Shown: in pieces, positions 1 to 8,386 of the stretch | Layout: the number at the start of each line of letters is the position of its first letter | Numbering within the stretch: the stretch's first letter is position 1 | Notes under the pieces: generated by a model | What the model saw: only the letters and a program-made list of their open reading frames with translations | The model's database searches: none | Told to the model about the DNA's origin: nothing | Program-made: the position numbers and the translations under genes | NCBI GenBank assembly: GCA_003153435.1 | Contig: PLYR01000093.1 | Coordinates: 1 to 38,887 of the forward strand | Reading direction: 5' to 3' | Length of the DNA: 38,887 nt | Source: Bacteroidota bacterium | Lineage (GTDB): Bacteria > Bacteroidota > Bacteroidia > Palsa-965

Positions 1-836
1 CCTCCTGGCAGAATCCAGTTTGTATAGATTCGGTCCCTTCTCAGACCCCCTACACCAATATGTGCCGGAATCCTGCTATCGCCATCCAGCAGGGTACTAC
101 CGATAATGTTAATTTGGACCTTAGCGCAGTGGTTCTGTTCGAAGGTGCTTCAGGAGGAAATATTGACAATATGGACATCGTGAGTGCAGTAAACCGGCAA
201 GCCTATTCCGCTTCTTCCTGGAACCTGTTCGCCGTTACAGCTACCAGTGCAAATGAAACAGAACCTGCCTGTTGTTATAATTCTTACACCAATAATTTCC
301 TGCTTACCTATTTCGATTCTACCAATGCAAGGTTGCCTTATGAGTCTCAGGATCTGAACATCAGTTCACCCTTATCATGGAGCGAGCTATCCCTTCAATA
401 TAACGATGAAAACGCGTCTCTTGCGTCTCCTCATCCCCGTATCGAAGTGAGCCCTCTGCTGCAACAGGCTGCTTTTGTCTGGGTGAATGAAAATCCCGCT
501 AATGGAAATGGAATTGCACTTTTCGATGCAGAATTTTCAGGCCTTGCAACCGGAATTCCTTCCCAGGCAAATCTTGAAAATCAAATTGGCCTTCCCTACC
601 CGGTTCCGGCAAATGAATCGATCCGCATCCCAGTAACGGTATCAGAGAGCCTTCGTATAACGGAGGAAGTGTATGATATTCTTGGAAACCTTGTTAATGA
701 TCCAACAGTTATAAACCTTGCTCCAGGAACTCAGTCAATCGTTATAGCGGTGAATGATCTGCCTGGAGGGGTCTATTTTGCCCACTTAAGTGGACCGGGA
801 CTGAATAGAAGTTTACGCTTTGTGATTCAGCATTAA
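1..836 (+). CDS. secreted protein with T9SS type A sorting domain (5' partial)
   Basis: The reading frame is open from the left edge of the window, so the beginning of the gene is missing. An ATG lies at 60, but in-frame codons continue upstream of it and I do not treat it as the start. The visible part has no enzyme motif I recognise; it is rich in Asn, Ser and Ala, as expected of an extracellular protein. The last ~80 residues look like a type A T9SS C-terminal sorting domain: a proline-containing 'PYPVPA' segment, a 'VYDILGNLV' strand, a 'DLPGGVYFAHL' strand and a final 'RSLRFVIQH'. In Bacteroidota such domains send the protein through the outer membrane by the type IX system and are then removed. 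The function of the mature part is unknown. The sorting domain call is fairly sure. Confidence 0.75.
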   Translation, partial: SWQNPVCIDSVPSQTPYTNMCRNPAIAIQQGTTDNVNLDLSAVVLFEGASGGNIDNMDIVSAVNRQAYSASSWNLFAVTATSANETEPACCYNSYTNNFLLTYFDSTNARLPYESQDLNISSPLSWSELSLQYNDENASLASPHPRIEVSPLLQQAAFVWVNENPANGNGIALFDAEFSGLATGIPSQANLENQIGLPYPVPANESIRIPVTVSESLRITEEVYDILGNLVNDPTVINLAPGTQSIVIAVNDLPGGVYFAHLSGPGLNRSLRFVIQH

Positions 837-855
837 AAGCTAGAAAAATCAAAAG

Positions 856-1260
856 TCAGGGCTTGATTTCCATACAAAGCTCAATAAGCACCCCATGGGT
901 ATCACGGGGATGAAGAAAACAGATCATCTTGTTGTCTGCTCCTCTTTTAGGCTCTTTGTTCAAGAGAGTAAAACCTTCCGCTTCCAGTCTTTTCATTTCA
1001 GAAACCAGGTCCTCCACCTCAAATGCGATGTGATGGATTCCCTCTCCCTTCTTCTCAATAAAACGGGCTATGGGGCTTTCCGGGGTGGTTGCTTCCAGTA
1101 GTTCTATTTTGCTTTCTCCCATATGGAAGAACAGAGTCTTTACGCCTTCGCCCTCTACCAACTCCTCCTTAAAGGGCCCGGCTTTAAATAGCTTCTCATA
1201 TAATTTGGAAGCTGCTTGAATGTCTTTCACGGCAATACCGATGTGTTCTATCTTTTTCAT
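856..1260 (-). CDS. mce: methylmalonyl-CoA epimerase
   Basis: A 134-residue single-domain protein of the vicinal oxygen chelate (glyoxalase) superfamily, the usual size for methylmalonyl-CoA epimerase. This enzyme interconverts (R)- and (S)-methylmalonyl-CoA in the cytosol between propionyl-CoA and succinyl-CoA. It opens with 'KKIEHIGIAVKD' and carries 'KIELLEA', 'GIHHIAFEV' and 'HGVLIEL'. His6, His76/77 and Glu127 look like the conserved metal-binding and catalytic positions of the family. I chose the ATG at 1260. A TTG at 1296 would add 12 residues, but that stretch is a terminator hairpin and its T-run, so coding use is unlikely. No mutase gene is in the window. Alternative: another VOC lyase, but the motif set favours the epimerase. 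Confidence 0.88.
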   Translation of the reverse strand: MKKIEHIGIAVKDIQAASKLYEKLFKAGPFKEELVEGEGVKTLFFHMGESKIELLEATTPESPIARFIEKKGEGIHHIAFEVEDLVSEMKRLEAEGFTLLNKEPKRGADNKMICFLHPRDTHGVLIELCMEIKP

Positions 1261-1263
1261 GGT

Positions 1264-1293
1264 AAAAAAAAATCCCGATACAAGACCGGGATT
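1264..1293 (-). terminator. intrinsic terminator abutting the mce start codon
   Basis: A perfect 7-bp stem (AATCCCG at 1271-1277 with CGGGATT at 1287-1293) with a 9-nt loop is followed on the minus strand by nine T residues (1264-1272). It lies just after the stop of the secreted-protein gene at 1313 and ends three bases before the mce ATG, so it should end the upstream transcript. Confidence 0.75.
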
Positions 1294-1312
1294 CAATTAC
1301 TGTGTTAACAGA

Positions 1313-2113
1313 TTATTTTTTCAGGAATTCCTCGGTGGCATTATCATAATTCAGGAAGTAACCACCTTTGGGAAGACTTTTACAGTCAATAGAAGAACCG
1401 AATCCTTTCTTGACAAGGTTACCGTACTGATCAAAGATTTCGTACATCGTTTCTCCACCGGTGAAGGTTATTTCAGTACTAACTCTTTTGGGAGCCCAGG
1501 TAAGTTTAGGAAGAGTGGAGGTAACTTTCACTTCTTTCGAGTAACGAGGCGTTCCGGAGTAATCGAGTTGCTTAAGTCTGAATTTGTTTTCTCCAGAGTG
1601 TAGGGCTGCTTTAAACGAATAATCATTAGGTCCGTTGGTTCCCAAACCATCAACCTCTCCGACTTTTACCCATTTATTCCAGCGATATTGTTCTATGACG
1701 AAAGCCAGTTTTCCGCTTTCACCTTTGGTTGTATATTTAAGTGTACCATCTGCGGCGAGATCAATCTTCACAACATCAAATGTACTTTTTGGCTTCAGGA
1801 CTTCAGGATTGAGGACTTTGGGCTTGCCCTGACAATCGCCCTTATATTTAATTTTAACCTCTACAGGATCTCCCAATTTAAGCTGAAAATTCTTGAGGTC
1901 GATTTCAAATGCACTGGATGCAATTTCATCGGTGGTCAGATTTCCATTGACAAAAACTTCTGTCACACAAAAACCGACACCGGCATTTCCAAAAGGGTTT
2001 TGAACATAAAGGTTCTTGCCCTGATAATTACCATCCAGTACAAGCACAACCTGAGCGTGAGCGCTTAGTATGGTAAAAATGGAAACAATTCCTAAAATGA
2101 GTTGCTTTTTCAT
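1313..2113 (-). CDS. secreted protein with FN3-like region and probable T9SS type A sorting domain
   Basis: A 266-residue exported protein. Residues 1-20 form a signal peptide (MKK, a hydrophobic core, then AHA before Gln21). Residues ~125-199 have the FN3-like pattern often seen just before T9SS sorting domains, including 'FRLKQLDYSGTPRYS'. The last ~60 residues ('EIFDQYGNLVKKG', 'SLPKGGYFL', ending in Lys-Lys) resemble a compact type A sorting domain. The N-terminal ~100 residues match no family I know. The gene is followed by its own terminator and preceded by a 301-bp divergent intergenic region. Export is well supported; type IX export is likely; function is unknown. Confidence 0.75.
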   Translation of the reverse strand: MKKQLILGIVSIFTILSAHAQVVLVLDGNYQGKNLYVQNPFGNAGVGFCVTEVFVNGNLTTDEIASSAFEIDLKNFQLKLGDPVEVKIKYKGDCQGKPKVLNPEVLKPKSTFDVVKIDLAADGTLKYTTKGESGKLAFVIEQYRWNKWVKVGEVDGLGTNGPNDYSFKAALHSGENKFRLKQLDYSGTPRYSKEVKVTSTLPKLTWAPKRVSTEITFTGGETMYEIFDQYGNLVKKGFGSSIDCKSLPKGGYFLNYDNATEEFLKK

Positions 2114-2414
2114 TTATTTATCAGGCGGGCAAATAGACTTTAACAAGATTTTCCGCTCGCAATATTAAAACCTTATTTCACCAAAACAAAATAAATAATC
2201 AACATTTTGGTATTTTTTTACCCAACCCTTCCTAAACAGGATGGAAACAGGATAAGCTAGCCCATAACATGCCTTTGTTTCCAGCATGGAGGGGCTTTCC
2301 TTCAAATACCTAAATTATTTTGCAAATTGTGAAAGAAAGCCTAATCTTGCACATACTTTGGCTCAATTTAGGTGAATTTTTCTATCTTTTTGATATAAAA
2401 CACATATTCCTGGT
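2114..2414. other. divergent intergenic region (301 bp)
   Basis: AT-rich spacer between the secreted-protein gene on the minus strand and the solute-binding lipoprotein gene on the plus strand. It should hold promoters for both. I see no RNA gene, strong hairpin or open frame with coding character. The only promoter-like element I could pick out is the weak one at 2357-2390. Confidence 0.6.
2357..2390 (+). promoter_or_regulatory. weak Bacteroidota-type promoter candidate for the solute-binding lipoprotein
   Basis: TTTG (2357-2360), 22 bp, then TATCTTTT (2383-2390). This resembles the Bacteroidota -33 TTTG / -7 TAnnTTTG pattern with one mismatch in the -7 box and a slightly long spacer. It would place the transcript start about 15-20 nt before the ATG at 2415. 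Confidence 0.3.
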
Positions 2415-4193
2415 ATGATAAAACGTCCGTTTGTCCTGGGGTTTTTCCTTGCCCTCTTATTAGCCGCTTGTTCCGGCAGCAAACCGTCTGGTTCTAAAAC
2501 AGATTCTGTGGATCGCGTTGCAAAAGGGGATAAAGTCTATGGAGGCACATTCCGCTTCGGAATGACTGAAGAATACCAGACTCTATTTCCAATCAAGATC
2601 GTGGACGTGGCTTCCGCACATATAGCTACACAGATATACGAGGGACTTGTAAAATTCAACCCTTCCGATCTTCATATCAAACCAGCCATTGCAGAAAAAT
2701 GGGATGTGGATGCCGATGGAACCACCTATACTTTTCACCTCCGAAAAGGCATCAAATTTCAGAATGATTCTTGTTTCCCAGGAGGTAAAGGACGGGAACT
2801 TGTGGCCTCGGATGTTCTTTATTCTTTTGAACAGTTGTGCACTTCAAGTCCTGATAATAAGACATTTGATGAAAGCATGAAAGATCATTTGGTGGGCGCA
2901 AATGAATTTTTTACCGAATCAAAAAATGGCAAACCTTCAAAAAATCTGGAAGGCATTAAAATAATTGATGATTATACCGTTTCCTTCAAGCTTACCGCCC
3001 CCAGTTCTTCCTTTCTTTTCAACCTTGCCAATCCATCCTGCTTCATCGTTGCAAAAGAAGCTGTTGCGAAGTATGGAATAAAAATGAAAGTAGGAAGTGG
3101 GCCATTTAAAGTTGCCAAAGAAGTCAGTCCGGGTGAAAAAATAATCCTTTGCAGGAATGAGAATTATTATGGTCAGGATTCCCTGGGCAACCAGCTACCC
3201 TACCTCGACACAATCATCGTTTCTTTCTTCAAGACCAAACATGATGAACTTCTTGAATTTCAAAACGGAAGCCTTAATTTCATTTGGGGACTTCCTTCTG
3301 AATCAATCAAAGACATGGTCGAAAGTCAGATCTCCGACTTTAACAAAAATCCACCCAAATATATACTGGATCGTTCTCCGGAAATGGCAACACAGTTCTA
3401 CACCTTTAATTGCTCGAAGGCTCCATTTAATAATGTAAAGGTCAGGCAGGCATTCTCGTATGCCGTGAACAGGGAAGCTGTCGTTGAAAACGTTCTTCGA
3501 GGCGAGGCTTTCGGGCCCGGTGTAAACGGCATTTCCCCTCCTTCTCTGAAAGGATATGATATTACTCAAATAGCTGGTTATACCTTCAACCCTGTACTTG
3601 CAAAGAAGCTTCTTGCTGAAGCCGGATATCCAGGTGGTAAAGGATTTCCACAGGTTAAGCTGAAACTCAATAGCGGCGGAAAACGAAATGAGAATGTGTT
3701 ATTCGAAATACAAAAGCAATTACATGAAGTACTCGGTGTAAATATTGATTTTGATCTCGTAACCTACAAACAAAGGATGGAAGATGAGGCATCCGGCAAT
3801 GGTGATATTTTCAGGTCTTCCTGGATTGCTGATTATCCAAGTCCTGAAAATTTCCTCTGGCTTTTTTACGGGAAAAGTGTACCTGAGGATTTATCCGCTC
3901 CTTCCTTTCCGAATTCAACACGTTATAAAAATGCTGCCTTCGACAAACTTTTTGAAGCCGGGGTAGCGGCTAAGTCGCAAGAGGAAGCTTATAAGAATTT
4001 TGCTTCAGCTGAGAACCTGATGATGAAGGACGCTCCTGTTCTCATACTCTGGTATGATGAAAGTTGGAGACTTACAAAATCTGATGTTCATGGGTTTCAG
4101 GGAAACCCCATGCGTTATTTCGATTTCTCCCAGGTCTATCTGAAAGCAAGTGAGGCCGCCAAAACTGCCTCTAAGGAGGAAGTTAAGAAGTAG
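2415..4193 (+). CDS. ABC transporter solute-binding lipoprotein, family 5 (oligopeptide/dipeptide type)
   Basis: A 592-residue lipoprotein. The signal sequence ends in a lipobox with Cys19 (LLAAC followed by SGSKPSG), so it should be membrane anchored. The body has the family 5 (DppA/OppA-type) pattern: 'YEGLVKFN' near the N-terminus, 'YTFHLRKGIKFQND', 'SGPFKVA', 'VRQAFSYAVNREAV', then 'YNPVLAKKLLAEAGYPGG'-like and 'SWIADYPSPENF' motifs. The family binds peptides or other solutes for an ABC permease. No permease or ATPase gene is adjacent, so it is an orphan here, like the paralogous family member at 23298-25040. A terminator follows. Family assignment is firm; the substrate cannot be read from sequence. 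Confidence 0.9.
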   Translation: MIKRPFVLGFFLALLLAACSGSKPSGSKTDSVDRVAKGDKVYGGTFRFGMTEEYQTLFPIKIVDVASAHIATQIYEGLVKFNPSDLHIKPAIAEKWDVDADGTTYTFHLRKGIKFQNDSCFPGGKGRELVASDVLYSFEQLCTSSPDNKTFDESMKDHLVGANEFFTESKNGKPSKNLEGIKIIDDYTVSFKLTAPSSSFLFNLANPSCFIVAKEAVAKYGIKMKVGSGPFKVAKEVSPGEKIILCRNENYYGQDSLGNQLPYLDTIIVSFFKTKHDELLEFQNGSLNFIWGLPSESIKDMVESQISDFNKNPPKYILDRSPEMATQFYTFNCSKAPFNNVKVRQAFSYAVNREAVVENVLRGEAFGPGVNGISPPSLKGYDITQIAGYTFNPVLAKKLLAEAGYPGGKGFPQVKLKLNSGGKRNENVLFEIQKQLHEVLGVNIDFDLVTYKQRMEDEASGNGDIFRSSWIADYPSPENFLWLFYGKSVPEDLSAPSFPNSTRYKNAAFDKLFEAGVAAKSQEEAYKNFASAENLMMKDAPVLILWYDESWRLTKSDVHGFQGNPMRYFDFSQVYLKASEAAKTASKEEVKK

Positions 4194-4210
4194 ACCTGAA
4201 ATGATATTTA

Positions 4211-4250
4211 AATAATCCCCCTGCACCACAAGGCATGGGGTTATTTTTTT
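4211..4250 (+). terminator. intrinsic terminator after the solute-binding lipoprotein gene
   Basis: AATAATCCCCCTGC (4211-4224) pairs with GCATGGGGTTATT (4234-4245 region) with one mismatch or bulge and a short loop. A run of T follows to 4250 and beyond. It begins 17 nt after the stop at 4193. Confidence 0.75.
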
Positions 4251-4310
4251 CTTTTTGTGGAATCACTAACCTTCTTGCATCCTAAACGTCCAGAACCTTA
4301 ATCCTTTGTT

Positions 4311-6026
4311 ATGAAAAAACTACTTCTCCTCCCGGCCTTTGCCGTTCTTTCCATGAACCTTCATGCTGGCAATGATCAGCCTGAACAAGCTTTCAAGGTA
4401 CCGATCCAATCTGTCATCGTATACCTTCAGGGTGCGCAGATTACGCAGAGCAAACAGGTGACACTTAAAGCGGGGAGAAATCTAATTACTTTCACAGGAA
4501 TATCCTCCAAATTGATTTCCAAAAGCATCCAGGCCACGGTCACCGGTGAGGTTTCTATATTCGCTGTTTCAGATAAAATGAATTACCTGAGCCTTCAGGA
4601 AGAAAGCCCGCGTGTTAAACAGCTCAAGGATTCATTAAAAATAATGAGCGAAGAAACGTCAGCACTTGATTACGACAGGGAAGCCTATGACACTGAAAAA
4701 AAATTGCTGGTTCAGAACGAAATGATGGGGGGAAAGGATAAAGGGGTCAGCACAGCAGAATTAAAGCTGGCAGCTGATTTCTACCGTTCAAGAATTAAGG
4801 AAATCAATACAGAACTGTTTAAGCTTGATAAAAAGATAGCGAGCCTCGCGCTCATCAGCAGCAAGCTGAACCTTCAGATCAATGCCCTTAACGGAACACG
4901 CAGTGCCCCGACAGCAGAAATCTCCATACTTCTTTCAACCCCTGTCCCTGTAACAGCAACACTCGAGCTCAAATACATCGTGACCAGTGCAGGCTGGGCT
5001 CCAAGCTATGATCTGATTGCAGAAGATATCAATAAACCCATTGAACTAAAATACCGGGCTAAAGTATTTAATAATACCAATGTCGACTGGCAGGATGTAA
5101 AGATGAAAATCTCCTCCGCCGATCCCACACAAAGCGCTTCCAAACCCCAGCTTAACCCATGGTACGTAAATTTCAATACCGGGACACCTTCTTTTTCAAA
5201 TCAATATCAGCAACTCGACAATAATAATTCGGCCGGCTACTATAATGTTGCTCCGTCCAGTGCTGCTTCCGATAACAAAAATCAGGCTACCGAATATGAA
5301 AGTCTGGAAGATCAGGACAAAAAAGACAACAGTTTTTTTAAAGCCACCCAGAAACCAACAGTGACCTATGAGCAGATTCAGGTTTCTGAACTAAGTGCCG
5401 AATTCGACATAAAAAATCCTTACAGTGTTCCTTCTGATTCCAAACCTTATATAGTAGAAGTAACCTCCTACAATCTTCCGGCCACCTATAAATACTATTC
5501 TGTTCCGAAAATAGACCGGGATGCTTTCATGCTGGCACGGATCACCGGATGGGAAGATCTGGATCTGGTTGAAGGTCCTGCTAATGTATATTTTGGGGGC
5601 ACCTTTGTAGGTCAGTCTTATATTTATACCCGAAGTGTGGATGATACACTGGATATCTCCTTGGGGCGGGACAGTAAGATTATGGTTACCCGCACAAAAC
5701 TTAAAGATTTTTGCAATGATAAGGTGATTGGCAATAACAGAAAAGTAACCTACGCATACGAAATGGTTGTAAAGAATAACCGCAAGTCAGCGATCACCAT
5801 CAATCTGGAAGATCAGCTCCCTGTTTCACAGAATAATGATATTACAGTGGATGCGATAGAAATCTCTGGCGCGCAACAGGATCTGCTTACCGGAAGGCTT
5901 ACCTGGACCCGGACTATCCAGCCTGGTGAGCAGCAAAAGATTCAGCTTACCTATTCCGTTAAATCACCCCGCAACAAAAGTATTTCTATGAAGAAATACA
6001 AATCAGCAGCCAGAGCTAAGTTCTGA
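4311..6026 (+). CDS. MuiA-family protein (DUF4140/DUF4139)
   Basis: A 571-residue exported protein of the 'mucoidy inhibitor MuiA' family. Residues 1-19 are a signal peptide (MKKLLLL to HAG). Residues ~28-105 match the N-terminal DUF4140 pattern ('VPIQSVIVYLQGAQITQ'). Residues ~105-190 are charged and helical, a likely coiled coil. The remaining part is the DUF4139 beta-rich domain with 'ELKYIVTSAGWAPSYDLIA' and 'NTNVDWQDVKMKISSADP'. An insertion rich in Asn, Gln and Ser sits around 285-345. The biochemical role of the family is not established. It is 21 bp upstream of the cysteine desulfurase gene on the same strand. Confidence 0.82.
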   Translation: MKKLLLLPAFAVLSMNLHAGNDQPEQAFKVPIQSVIVYLQGAQITQSKQVTLKAGRNLITFTGISSKLISKSIQATVTGEVSIFAVSDKMNYLSLQEESPRVKQLKDSLKIMSEETSALDYDREAYDTEKKLLVQNEMMGGKDKGVSTAELKLAADFYRSRIKEINTELFKLDKKIASLALISSKLNLQINALNGTRSAPTAEISILLSTPVPVTATLELKYIVTSAGWAPSYDLIAEDINKPIELKYRAKVFNNTNVDWQDVKMKISSADPTQSASKPQLNPWYVNFNTGTPSFSNQYQQLDNNNSAGYYNVAPSSAASDNKNQATEYESLEDQDKKDNSFFKATQKPTVTYEQIQVSELSAEFDIKNPYSVPSDSKPYIVEVTSYNLPATYKYYSVPKIDRDAFMLARITGWEDLDLVEGPANVYFGGTFVGQSYIYTRSVDDTLDISLGRDSKIMVTRTKLKDFCNDKVIGNNRKVTYAYEMVVKNNRKSAITINLEDQLPVSQNNDITVDAIEISGAQQDLLTGRLTWTRTIQPGEQQKIQLTYSVKSPRNKSISMKKYKSAARAKF

Positions 6027-6035
6027 CGAATAGCG

Positions 6036-6043
6036 TAACTTTG
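6036..6043 (+). promoter_or_regulatory. perfect -7 box (TAACTTTG) four bases before the cysteine desulfurase ATG
   Basis: TAACTTTG matches the Bacteroidota -7 consensus TAnnTTTG exactly and lies in the 21-bp gap before the ATG at 6048. Transcription from it would start at or very near the start codon, giving a leaderless message. No convincing -33 element was found about 19 bp upstream, so it may be chance. Confidence 0.25.
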
Positions 6044-6047
6044 AAGT

Positions 6048-7199
6048 ATGGGCCCAGCTGTTTATCTCGACCACAATGCAACAACCCCGGTTGATCCACT
6101 TGTGCTTGAGGAGATGCTTCCATTCTTCAGCAAACATTACGGAAATGCATCCAGCCGTACCCATTCCTTTGGTTGGATCGCTGCCGATGCTGTGGAAAGG
6201 GCTCGTAAACAAGTTGCCTCGCTTATAGGATCTGAAGATCAGGAAATCATTTTTACTTCCGGCGCCACGGAGGCCATAAACCTGGGTATAAAAGGGGTTT
6301 TTGAAAACTATAAGCAAAAGGGCAGACATATCATATGCTCCTCTACTGAACATAAGGCAGTGCTTGATACCTGCCGGAGCCTTGAAAAAAATGGAGCCGA
6401 GCTGACCATCCTTCCTGTTGACCGGGAGGGCAAACTCGATCTGATTCACCTTGAAAACGCTATCAGACCCGATACCATCCTTGTTTGCATTATGTATGCC
6501 AACAATGAAACTGGTGCATTAAATCCCATCGACCGCATCGCTGAAATTGTAAATAGCAAAGGAAGCTTGCTGTTCTGTGATTCCACACAAGCAGCAGGGA
6601 AAATCAGAATAAACGTAAAAGATTCTCCGATTGCCCTCCTTTCGATCAGCGCTCATAAACTATATGGACCTAAAGGATGTGGAGCGCTGTTCATCCGGAG
6701 AAAAAACCCGAGAGTGAGTATACATGCCCAGATTGAAGGTGGTGGGCATGAGCGGGGACTTCGTTCAGGGACTTTAAATGTTCCCGGAATTGTGGGTCTG
6801 GGGAAAGCCTGTGAACTCAGTGAAACCAGATTATGGGATGACGGAGATAAAATATCCCGTCTCCGAACCAAGCTGGAGCAGTACCTGCTGGATCTTGAAA
6901 GGGTATATGTAAACGGAAGTCAGCGAGACCGCTTGCCGAATACCACGAACCTTTCCTTCACTGGAATTCGTGCTTCAGAACTGATTCAAAGACTTCCACA
7001 TTTCGCAATGGCTACTGGCTCCGCTTGTACTTCTGCAATCCCTGAACCTTCACATGTATTGAAAGCAATGAGTATGGAGGATGCTCACATTCTTTCCTCC
7101 GTAAGATTTAGCCTGGGGAGGGAAAATACAGAGGAGGAGATTGATCGTGTAATAAGCGAGTTAAGCAGAGCCGTTAAAGAACTAAGAGCAGGAAAATGA
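6048..7199 (+). CDS. cysteine desulfurase (NifS/IscS family)
   Basis: A 383-residue PLP enzyme that takes sulfur from cysteine, giving alanine and an enzyme-bound persulfide for Fe-S clusters or thiolated cofactors. It starts with the classic 'YLDHNATTP'. His102 lies in 'STEHKAVL', Asp178 and Gln181 in the cofactor site ('DSTQAAG'), Lys204 in 'SISAHKLYGPKG' is the PLP lysine, and Cys327 in 'ATGSACTSA' is the catalytic cysteine. The 'RSGTLNVPGIVG' motif is present. Length and the 12-residue active-site loop fit the group I (IscS/NifS) class. No scaffold (iscU/sufU) gene is next to it. Its last bases overlap the thioesterase start (ATGA), suggesting translational coupling. Confidence 0.93.
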   Translation: MGPAVYLDHNATTPVDPLVLEEMLPFFSKHYGNASSRTHSFGWIAADAVERARKQVASLIGSEDQEIIFTSGATEAINLGIKGVFENYKQKGRHIICSSTEHKAVLDTCRSLEKNGAELTILPVDREGKLDLIHLENAIRPDTILVCIMYANNETGALNPIDRIAEIVNSKGSLLFCDSTQAAGKIRINVKDSPIALLSISAHKLYGPKGCGALFIRRKNPRVSIHAQIEGGGHERGLRSGTLNVPGIVGLGKACELSETRLWDDGDKISRLRTKLEQYLLDLERVYVNGSQRDRLPNTTNLSFTGIRASELIQRLPHFAMATGSACTSAIPEPSHVLKAMSMEDAHILSSVRFSLGRENTEEEIDRVISELSRAVKELRAGK

Positions 7200-7642
7200 C
7201 AGACAAAAAAACAATATGGTTTAACAAGGAAGTAAAACCGGCCGATTTTGACTGGATGACCCCCGGTACTATGGGAGAGGCACTGGATATTCAGTTTGCT
7301 GAAATAGGACCCGATTATCTTAAAGCAACAATGCCGGTTGACCACCGTACCAAGCAGCCTTTTGGCCTGCTTCATGGAGGAGCCAGTGTAGCACTCGCAG
7401 AAACTATGGGGAGTGTTGCTTCCTGGCTGGTTGTCAATCCTGAATTTTTTATCGGGGTCGGACTTGAAATTAATGCAAACCATGTCCGTGCAGTAAAAGA
7501 AGGAAGAGTAACAGGCATCTGCTCACCCCTGCATGTGGGAGGCAAAACACATGTCTGGGAAATCAAAATTTACGATGAACAGGAGAGGCTTTGTTGTGTA
7601 AGCCGGATCACGGTAGCGATTATCGGCAAGAATAAAGTTTAG
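7196..7642 (+). CDS. hotdog-fold acyl-CoA thioesterase (PaaI/MenI-like)
   Basis: A 148-residue hotdog thioesterase. The family hydrolyses acyl-CoA or aryl-CoA thioesters in the cytosol; MenI members act on DHNA-CoA in menaquinone synthesis. The signature 'FGLLHGGASVALAETMGS' contains the His60-Gly-Gly and Glu69 of the active site. The C-terminal 'VTGICSPLHVGGKTHVWEIKIYDE' strand is also typical. The start overlaps the cysteine desulfurase stop by 4 nt. Bacteroidota use menaquinone, so a MenI role is possible, but no men gene is in view and the precise substrate is inference. Its stop overlaps the convergent gene by 4 bp. Confidence 0.85.
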   Translation: MTDKKTIWFNKEVKPADFDWMTPGTMGEALDIQFAEIGPDYLKATMPVDHRTKQPFGLLHGGASVALAETMGSVASWLVVNPEFFIGVGLEINANHVRAVKEGRVTGICSPLHVGGKTHVWEIKIYDEQERLCCVSRITVAIIGKNKV

Positions 7643-8304
7643 TTTACGGCTTCCTTTTTCTTGGTAATAGCATCCAATATTTTTTTCTGGGCTTCTATCT
7701 CCGATTTTTTCTTGCTTTGCTCTGTTGAATTTGTAGCAATTTCATCTTCGGCGCTCTTTATTTTCCCTTTATAGTTTTCAATATCACGTTTTAATCCATC
7801 CTGTTCTTTCTCCAGGCTTGTTTGCGCACTCTGCAGTTTCGAAAGTGCCTTCTGAGCATCTTTCAGCTGGTCCGCAATAGCATCATTGGTAGTTTTTTGA
7901 GCAAAATCAAGCATTATCTTTTTAAAGTAATTGTTCTGAGTTGCATGATCGCTTGGGTTCATAAAAGCACCTCCAAGGTTTACAGACACAATGAGTTTGA
8001 ACTCATGGTCATTCACCTTATCAACCTTATAGTAAACATCGCAGGTGTTATTACTCAAGTCTTTAATCACCACATTATCTGCAAGGTGCCCTCCATCTTT
8101 CGTACTAATTTTTCCACTATACCCTTTCATGATGGATTTCCATCCGCTGTTAATATCATCTTCAGTTGCCTCATAAATAGTAACCACCAGGCAGGGGTTT
8201 TTTCCGCCTCCTATATTCATTTTGTCCTCTTCCACTTTTAGCTTCTTCTGAGCAAATGCCTGAAAGGAGAGAAGTGCCAAAATAACAATGAATCCTTTTT
8301 TCAT
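7639..8304 (-). CDS. exported protein with C-terminal coiled coil, function unknown
   Basis: A 221-residue protein with a signal peptide (residues 1-19, ending AFA before Gln). Residues ~25-120 form a globular domain with three cysteines and no motif I recognise. Residues ~125-220 are highly charged and rich in Lys, Glu, Gln and Ser in heptad-like spacing ('LQSAQTSLEKEQDGLKRDI'), so a long coiled coil is likely. It resembles uncharacterised periplasmic proteins of Bacteroidota. It is convergent with the thioesterase gene, the stop codons overlapping by 4 bp, with no terminator hairpin between them. I give no function. Confidence 0.75.
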   Translation of the reverse strand: MKKGFIVILALLSFQAFAQKKLKVEEDKMNIGGGKNPCLVVTIYEATEDDINSGWKSIMKGYSGKISTKDGGHLADNVVIKDLSNNTCDVYYKVDKVNDHEFKLIVSVNLGGAFMNPSDHATQNNYFKKIMLDFAQKTTNDAIADQLKDAQKALSKLQSAQTSLEKEQDGLKRDIENYKGKIKSAEDEIATNSTEQSKKKSEIEAQKKILDAITKKKEAVN

Positions 8305-8386
8305 GGGTTTGGATTTTATAAGGGTAATTACAAAAGATTTTTTGAGTCAATTGAGACGACAAGATAATAATATTGAGGTTTATTTC

